This document shows positions 57,251-64,000 of a stretch of 64,000 bases of DNA, one piece after another; position 1 is the first letter of the stretch, and each line of letters begins with the position of its first letter. The stretch comes from Mytilus galloprovincialis (taxonomy: Eukaryota > Mollusca > Bivalvia > Mytilida > Mytilidae), in NCBI RefSeq assembly GCF_965363235.1, contig NC_134847.1, positions 57,692,439-57,756,438 of the forward strand, read 5' to 3'. Below the pieces are notes generated by a model. The model was given only the letters and a program-made list of their open reading frames with translations, was not told the DNA's origin and searched no databases. The position numbers and the translations under genes are program-made.

Positions 57251-60200
57251 TCATGAAGTATTATCGTCTGTTAATCCATAACTACTCAGTACCTGTACTG
57301 TATTTTTCAGGGAACTGAAACATAAAACAAATGGTTAATTACATTACTTTTGAGAGTGTTTGCAATTGAAATACAAAATTATGACATTTTCATTAATACA
57401 TGTAAAGACTTTTGTGATACCCATATAGGTCAGCAGTTGAAATGAGGATATCACCAGCCACGTATCAAATATGGATATTGGTAATAAGATTTTTTTCTGG
57501 TAAATTTTTTTGGTAATTGTTTAAATGTATCTTCCTCATCAGTCATGCATAGCTCAGATTCCATGTCTGGATTTTGACTTTACTTTTTGTCCTTTTTGGT
57601 TTATCAGATCTACAACATTTGTATTAGGTTTTTAAAGTTTCAAACATTTTGGCATCAAACATCACCATGATCACTGAAAAGACATTCATTATCATAATGC
57701 ACATCAGGTGCAGTAAAATCTTACCATTTATGTTATTGCAATGTAGAATGTATATTTTTATGAAAAAATATAGTACCGTTTCTCGTTTTTCAAAGGACAC
57801 GCATTTTATAACCAGAATTTTCTATTTGTGAAAACAATTGACTTGGGAAAGGTTTCATTTCAGTTGCAATATTTATACACATATAACTTTCTTTTACCTG
57901 CCATCCCTTATTATTTTGTATACTCCTTTCTTAGATAAATCTACCACGGTTGACCCCTGTCTGGAGTGGAATGTATCACCAAGCATACCATCATCAAATA
58001 TCTTATCCAGTTTAGGCCACAAATTCTCAAATTCCTGAAAAGAAAAATGCATTGGTAAATTTAAGCAATTGGCAGGAAAAGTAAATATAAGGAACTACAT
58101 AAAAGTATGCGCACATCAGATTATATAAAATCAAAATCTTTTACCAATATATATTTGGAGTTCATAAATCATATACTTTTAATAGATTTTCTGTCATAAG
58201 GATGGAAACCCTGAAAAGGGAAAAAACATATAAATAAAAATATAAGAATAAGCATTAATCGGCATGTTCAATTCTAAAAGCAAGTTAAATACAGGAGAGT
58301 CTGCATTAACAGACATGCCCTTTCTAGTGTGCTTTTGGGTGTGAGCCAAGGCTATGTGTTGACTTTTTATTCATTGTGACTTGGATTTAGAGTTGTCTCA
58401 TTGGAACTTATTCAATATCTTCTTATATATATGTACTTTTCAAAGTGTTTTCTCACCTTAAGCAGTTCTAAAAAGCTTTTTAAGTAAATAAAATCAAAAG
58501 TATGTCTGTCATCAATTTACCATTACCATGATTACATTTTACCAGTAAATATAGATATCTGAAAATGTTACATTGGCCAATTATCATCTATCAATTTTTG
58601 AAACTTGTTTCTTATCCAGCTGAGAAACTGAGCTGGCAGCAGTCTTTTTGCCCAAATTAATTTTTTTCAGGGGTATCATTTGCACCAAATTTTGTTTTCC
58701 AAATGTATCAATTGCGCCAATATTTGGAACTCTTTGCGCCATTTACCTGTTACATTTCTATCATAATTATTAAACATTAATATATAAGTATTCTTATTTT
58801 TGGCTTAAAAAGTATCATATGTTCGGAGATATTTCACTATGAAAATGAGCATCTGGAGAGAAATGACTTAAAATGCATTAGACAGTCAATGTACAGAGAG
58901 AGAATAAAACGTATTGTTTTGCTGAACGTTTGATAAAGATATACCAATAAAGAAGAAAATAGGGGCTTTTGCTGATTATGGTTTAGCCACTTGTGGTGAT
59001 GACACAGTGCTTTGTTCCCACCATGCGTATGTTTTTTTTCATTATTAGGAATGATTATGAACTGTTATATGCATTTCAACCTTCAATGTTTGTGTTTTTG
59101 GACAATAAAGTTAAGTAACAAGCTTCTACGTTTCAGAAAGGAAACATTTGCCGTGTAAACTGCCGTTTCCAAGTCCGAATAAAGGAGTAGGAAAGTCATT
59201 TTTCTTCTAATTGGCGCAATCATATGTTTTATTTTTGGCGTAAATGATACTATGTAATTTTAAAACATGTGGGGCAAAAGGATCTCTCCCATCCAGCAAT
59301 ACTTGAATATATTATTATAAACATGTAACACTAACCTCCACCCTCAAAGTACTTTGTGCTGAACTTATATTAGCACTAGTAAGAGCCAGAGGTTCCTGAC
59401 AGCTTCTGGCAACTTCCCTGATGAATTCATGGTCTGGTATCCTAATACCAACAAGAGATGTTTTGGGATTTAGTTCAGGATTAAGGTCTGTTGTCCTGTT
59501 GAGCACAACTGTCACGGGTCCTGGCAATAATCTGGCTAGTAAAGCTTGAGGTACTGTTACTTGGCCCCATCTTTAATGAAAAACACATTTCTGACACAAG
59601 GCAATTTACTTAATTTGTTATTCTTGATATGACAAAACAAATGTTTTAAAGCATGTTTAGCACATCTTCTCCATTTATTTGGTAAGTTTTAGCTTTTGAT
59701 TTTGCTATTTGATTACAGACTTTAGGCTTTGAATTTTCCTCAGGGTTCAATATTTTTGTCATTTTACTTTTTCTCCATATTTCCCCCATTTCATTTTAAT
59801 TCAATTTAAAAAGATATGGCTGTCAAACAATGATTAAAAAAAATCTATTTCATGATAAACAAGTTAAATGCTAGTAAAAAGAACAATGCATATTAATTAG
59901 AGAAAATATTTTATTTATTGGTTAAAATACTGCTATGCATGGAGGGACAAATAAATATTAAATACTTTCGTTGCTAATTTTCACCTCTATCAATGTATAA
60001 CAAATATGGGATTGAACATGTTGAAACAAAACCACATTAATTGACCTTTGACCGGTACATGTTGACCCAAAAATTTATAAACTACTTCCAAATGCTTATT
60101 TTTGACAAACATGTATGTAATCTAAAAAAACTGTATTACAAACATTAACATTCAGCATAATAATGTTTGGTTACTTTTTTTTTTTAAAAGGGACCTTGGT

Positions 60201-61698
60201 GGCTGTGGACACCCATTTCAATATGCTACTTCCTGCATATTATATTTTCTATATACAGGTATGTACATGTATACATACATTTCAATCCAATCAAACAAGG
60301 GATATTCCAGTAACATCCAAAATCTATTTTTTAACAGTTTCTAGGGGAAGGGGAAACTTAAACATGTAAAAGATTATTGAACATTTCTTTGTAGAAGTTA
60401 ACTTTGCTGTCTATGCAATATGGATGAAATTGTTTGATTCATATGTTCTCGAATAAGTGATTAAATTAAACAAATGAAACAAGCAAATTATCTGATGTAC
60501 ATTTGTACATGTAACATATTTCAATGCATGGTAACTGTAATTATTCATGTTATAAGAGCAAAAAACTATTAAAAATGGCACTTCAATGATAATTCTAAAT
60601 GAAAGATTTACCTATACACATCAGATATGTCAGCCACACTTATTGCTACAGGTTTGTTGTAGTCTCTGTTCTTTACACTATACAGTCTATCAACAGCTTC
60701 AGAATTCTGTACAAGGCCTGCTACACCATATATTGTATCTGTAGGAACAGCTATAATGTTCCCAGCTTTAAGACTGTTAACTGCTACAGAAACAAGTTCT
60801 TGTAGTTCTGTTAATAAAACATACAAAGACATAAATTAATAAGTACTGTATTAAAGACTAAAAATTTCAATTATCATGATTATATATACCTTTCAAAATC
60901 CCCTCAAATTGTGAAACCTAATACCTGAATACAATAGTTAATACATGATAGTTTAAAATTCCATTTTGTCAAAAATATAATGGTGTCATTCCATTGTATT
61001 GTATACATGTATCATGATTGTATTAGACGAAATAATTATGACGTCTGGCAAGGCTTTTATTTTTCTGGGACGAGAAAAAAAGTCTTGCCAGATGTCATAG
61101 TCGTAGGAAAGCGTCCCAGAAAAAAAGTTAAAATAGCCTTGCCAGACAATGCCAGACGTCATAATTATTTGGACTAATCATGTAAATAAAATTAAGAAGA
61201 TGTGGTATAGTGCCGTGAATGTCAATGAGACAACTTGCCAACCAAGTCACAATGATACCCATTAATTATGATTTAAGGGAGTCTCATTGGGGGGTTCCGA
61301 TCCCGTATCTCGCTTTCACTATGTACCTAAGCAATTCTCATTTTTTTGTCATTTCCGGGATCCCGCTAGACCTCATTTCCTGTTTTCACGACACAATAAT
61401 TTGACTTTCATGTGTTACGCTTATAAAAAATCGGCAATCCCGGGTCACGCTTAGACCCCAATGAGACCCACTTTTAAGATGAGGATTTTCCCCATGGTGT
61501 CATGGACTGGAGAAGGCAACGTTATCACATCCAGCATGTACCAATCATTATTTTTTTTAAATCTGTCAACTTTATACTACTGTCATGACTGTCAGAATAA
61601 TTACCATTTTCAGAAACTTTAACAATCTTGTTCATGGTTGAAATGTATGGCCTGCTGACTGATAACAATTTCACAAAGGTCTGAAATCTTGTAATCAT
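57251..61698 (-). CDS. YRDC: YRDC, threonylcarbamoyl-AMP synthase
   Basis: Five coding exons on the minus strand: 61698-61605, 60807-60612, 59570-59336, 58034-57898 and 57314-57251. All introns are GT-AG and the total is 726 nt, 241 residues. The first in-frame ATG is at 61698. The first residues (MITRFQTFVKLLSVSRPYIS) look like a mitochondrial presequence. The YrdC domain starts near residue 35: AGNIIAVPTDTIYG, the KNRDYNKP basic motif, LLPGPVTVVL, LVGIRIPDHEFI and LALTSANIS with the SxN motif. The end is STVVDLSKKGVYKIIRDGSS. The enzyme makes threonylcarbamoyl-AMP from threonine, bicarbonate and ATP, the first step of t6A at position 37 of ANN-decoding tRNAs in cytosol and mitochondria. It is slightly shorter than human YRDC (279). 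Confidence 0.95.
58290..58440 (+). repeat. Diverged dispersed tail repeat in YRDC intron 3
   Basis: GAGTTGTCTCATTGGAACTT and TCTTCTTATATAT match the end of the 1565-2155 family. Confidence 0.4.
61022..61178. mobile_element. Palindromic miniature element in YRDC intron 1
   Basis: ATAATTATGACGTCTGGCAA at the left faces GCCAGACGTCATAATTATTT at the right. CTGGGACG and CGTCCCAG continue the pairing, with a small internal TTGCCAGA repeat. It is non-coding. Confidence 0.65.
61277..61472. mobile_element. G-tract TIR element, family D, in YRDC intron 1
   Basis: GGGAGTCTCATTGGGGGG at the left faces CCCCAATGAGACCC at the right. CGATCCCG and CGGGTCACG continue the pairing. The flanks are TTTAA and TTTTAA, so the target duplication is unclear. 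Confidence 0.55.
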
Positions 61699-61936
61699 AA
61701 GTTGTTTTGCATAATAAAAATCATTGTATAGTGAAATTTCTATCAATGTCTCAATATTGCATCATTTGTGTTATTTCTAAAGGAACACACGTGTTTGTTT
61801 ACATTTTGTCAAGGTCAATAAATTTCTTTACAGACCATTCAAGTGCAGTCATAGTTCAAACGTTTATGTGACCACAACAAATAGATAAATTTTCTCGGAT
61901 TTTATCGATCAAATTTAAAGAAAGATCCGAAGTTGC
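61699..61936. promoter_or_regulatory. Bidirectional promoter between YRDC and CDK5RAP1
   Basis: The two ATGs face away from each other with 238 bp between them. The interval has an E-box in a longer palindrome (ACACGTGT, 61787-61794) and TCAAGGTCA (61809-61817), the half-site bound by ERR and SF-1 type nuclear receptors. No TATA box is obvious. Binding is inferred from motif only. Confidence 0.6.
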
Positions 61937-62264
61937 ATGAAAATGGCAATAAGAAATGGACAGATTTGTCTTTCACAAATTTTAAACCTTAAATCAAACT
62001 CAGCTCGCAGAAATTTGTTTTGCATCTTAAAAAGAAGAATAATTTCACATAGTTCTGAAGCTAACACCACAAAAACTACCTCAAATGTCAACGAAGAACT
62101 TAAAAATTATCATAAAAAAACAATTTTGAAATCAGGACCTTCCTTGGAACATTTTATTGCTAATCATACCAGTGTTTCTCAGAATGTACAGACAACTGGA
62201 GCAACTACAGTTGCTTTGCCATCTTATATTAGCAAGTCTACTTTGGATGGACAAAATCGAAAAG
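61937..62264 (+). CDS. CDK5RAP1: Probable CDK5RAP1, first coding exon (partial)
   Basis: The frame opens MKMAIRNGQICLSQILNLKS, an amphipathic start suited to mitochondrial import. It continues ILKSGPSLEHFIANHTSVSQ and LPSYISKSTLDGQNRK. Human CDK5RAP1 has a similar sequence (GPTFQHFLKSASAPQE, PPYLMMDELLGRQRK) just before KVYLETYGCQMN, so the exon stops right before the radical-SAM methylthiotransferase domain. The predicted splice site is AAAAG followed by GC (62265-62266), a GC-type donor. An AAA-G codon split would give the expected valine next. The frame runs on to 62332, but its last 14 codons are mostly from a TIR element. The enzyme makes ms2i6A at position 37 of some mitochondrial tRNAs. 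Later exons are beyond 64000. Confidence 0.65.
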
Positions 62265-62283
62265 GCATGCATGCTCTAAAAGC

Positions 62284-62773
62284 ACAGGCACTTGTTTCTA
62301 TCCATAGGAAGGTCGACTATCCATATAAATAGAAGAAGGTGGCTAACGAAATTTTTTTTTAGGTCACGACAGTCTCCGCTTCGGACGCTTTTTCTACCCT
62401 TCAACTTAATGCTAAAAATCCCTACCTTATATGAAACGATTTAGTGAATATTTTCCTTTAACACTAAACTAATTTCATAATCCCCACAGCAAAATGCACA
62501 GTGTTCCTCTTCACGGTAATCTACTCTCAATTCACTAAACCATGTCAAAAACTTGAACTACCATCTTTTCAATGTATCTACTTCCAGTTGTGGGCAGAAT
62601 GCTATCTTTTTAAAAACGAAATGATTCTGTAAAATTACCAGGTTATTATTTTCATTATCAATATATTTTTAAAGATGGAATTTCACCGAAATAAGTACAT
62701 TTATGGTTGTTATTAAAAAAATTCTATTTATATGGATAGTCGACCTTCCTATGGATAGAAACAAGTGCCTGTG
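62284..62773. mobile_element. TIR element, CACAGGCACTTG family, 0.5-kb copy
   Basis: ACAGGCACTTGTTTCTATCC, then ATAGGAAGGTCGACTATCC, face the exact inverse at the right end. TCTAAAAG and TCCAAAAG flank it (7 of 8 bases), an hAT-like 8-bp duplication. The inside has no transposase. It lies in the presumed first intron of CDK5RAP1. Confidence 0.75.
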
Positions 62774-63369
62774 TCCAAAAGGGCCCCATATAAAATGATC
62801 TGAAGAATTTTATGAATCTTACCAAATTTGAGTAGTTGTCCATACCTGCCAACATTTTAAAATGCCCATGAGGGTATTTCAAGCAAGTTGGCTCTCATAA
62901 TCCTACAAAAATTTTAAAAGGACATTCAAATTTATTTTAATGATGTTTTTTTTTATCCTTTCAAATTTTTGGACGTAACTCTTGCCATTGTGGATTTGTA
63001 AACACAAGTTTTGATAATTCTTATATTACTCATATATAAACTGAGCAATGAAAAAAATGCACCATAATAAACCTATTTATTGACTTATCTGTAAAAACAT
63101 GGAATTTCAGTGTAGAATTATTGAATTTTGAACATGAGCGGACGTGAGTACCACAAATATATTTAAAACAGTAAATTATTTCCTTACAACAAAGAACACA
63201 TTGAAATATCTTCGTGGTACTCGTGTCCTCTCATAGTTAAAAATTGCTCAAACGACGCAAACACTTATGATTTTCATAATCATGATAATATTTACGTTTT
63301 TCAAGAGAAAGAGAGGGGTATATAATAATTTTCACACACGTAGACTTGAAAACCAAATTAGACTTTCTA
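62774..63369. other. Presumed CDK5RAP1 intron, nothing recognised
   Basis: No exon with the expected VYLETYGCQMN start was found. AT-rich, non-repetitive sequence. GAGTACCACAAATAT and ATATCTTCGTGGTACTC at about 63145-63222 form an inverted pair of a possible small element. Confidence 0.4.
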
Positions 63370-63475
63370 CCCCAATTTCATGGTCCACTGAACATAGAAA
63401 ATGAAAGAGTGAGTTTCAGGTTAAAGTTTTTGGTCAAGGTAGTTTTTGATGAAGTTGAAGTCCAATCAACTTGTA
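63370..63475 (-). repeat. Fragment of the 42400-43611 repeat family
   Basis: CCAATTTCATGGTCCACTGA and GGTCAAGGTAGTTTTTGATG are the reverse complement of that family. Confidence 0.6.
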
Positions 63476-64000
63476 GTCAGGGGTACTACTTGTACAAGTG
63501 TATTTTATTTACTTGAGGAAGTAAAAAAAAATATACACATATAAGTAAATAAATAATGTTTGAATAATCTCCCCTTAATTTTCTAAAAAATTTACTTGTA
63601 TAAGTTAATTTTTCTTACAATCCCACAAAAATCCTCAAGTTTTGAGATGTAAAATCATGCCTTTAATGATTTTTCCCAGGTTTGCTCAAATTTTTTCATT
63701 AAAGTTCAAGGTTTCATCTCATTAATTCATCAAAGAAACTGATTGAGCAAAGATCTTGTATATTTGCGCAAGGTAATCAAAAATTGCTCCTTTGGGGCTT
63801 GTAAATGAGCAGTGTTATGAAGATAACAGACAAATGGGATTTTCATTGTCCATGAAATTACACTTAAATGATTAGTGAAGACATCTGTAAAGGGTACACA
63901 ATTTAAAATTCTATTAGAGCAATGAAATCTTAAGAATTCAAGAAAAGAAGAAAGGATAATTTTTTTTACTTATACAAGTAAAACATTCTGAATGCCTAAT
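63476..64000. repeat. Possible element with repeated ACTTGTATAAGT palindromes
   Basis: ACTTGTACAAGT near 63488, ACTTGTATAAGT near 63593 and ACTTATACAAGT near 63968 recur, and the first and last are followed by inverse A/T-rich arms. The right border may lie beyond the window. Confidence 0.3.

Noticed and set aside
1-64000. LTR retrotransposon, retrovirus-like or Polinton element
   Set aside because: No protease, integrase, capsid or envelope-like frame and no paired long terminal repeats were seen. The reverse transcriptases here are of LINE and Penelope types.

Overview
The window looks like nuclear DNA of a bivalve mollusc, probably a mussel (Mytilus-like). This rests on intron-containing animal genes, AT-rich intergenic DNA and dense families of Penelope-like, LINE, SINE and terminal-inverted-repeat (TIR) elements of the kind I associate with mussels. 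No species assignment can be proven without a search.

Four host genes are supported by exon-by-exon reading. An inhibitor-of-apoptosis gene with two BIR domains and a RING lies on the minus strand (34791-38094, four exons, 357 aa). A TMEM35B-like membrane protein lies on the plus strand (53442-54579, two exons, 146 aa). YRDC, the threonylcarbamoyl-AMP synthase of the tRNA t6A pathway, lies on the minus strand (57251-61698, five exons, 241 aa). The first coding exon of a probable CDK5RAP1 begins at 61937 on the plus strand. YRDC and CDK5RAP1 sit head to head about 240 bp apart. Both products modify tRNA position 37, and the shared promoter holds an E-box and a TCAAGGTCA element.

The rest is mobile and repeated DNA. 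From the left: a Penelope-like GIY-YIG remnant (0.5-1.2 kb), nested TIR elements and a dispersed repeat (1.6-4.2 kb), a nearly whole two-ORF LINE (4.7-9.9 kb), small TIR elements, a SINE and Penelope-like pieces (10.5-19.4 kb), a 39-bp minisatellite (20.2-22.7 kb), and a ~193-bp satellite with a four-unit higher-order repeat (23.2-28.6 kb). The two satellites share a near-palindromic 17-base core.

At 29661-31414 lies the most striking object: a ~355-bp tandem array with five copies of a type I hammerhead ribozyme, bounded by a 5-bp target duplication. It reads as a complete metazoan retrozyme locus. Decayed relatives lie at 33.7 and 48.6 kb. Further right are a foldback element nested in another TIR element (38.2-40.6 kb), a 2.6-kb element peppered with a 16-base motif (41.8-44.3 kb), a 501-bp tandem dispersed repeat (46.2-48.0 kb), and a three-deep insertion stack (50.5-53.2 kb) where a LINE sits inside a snapback element inside an older repeat.

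I saw no LTR retrovirus-like element, Polinton, CRISPR array, rRNA gene or intact tRNA gene.
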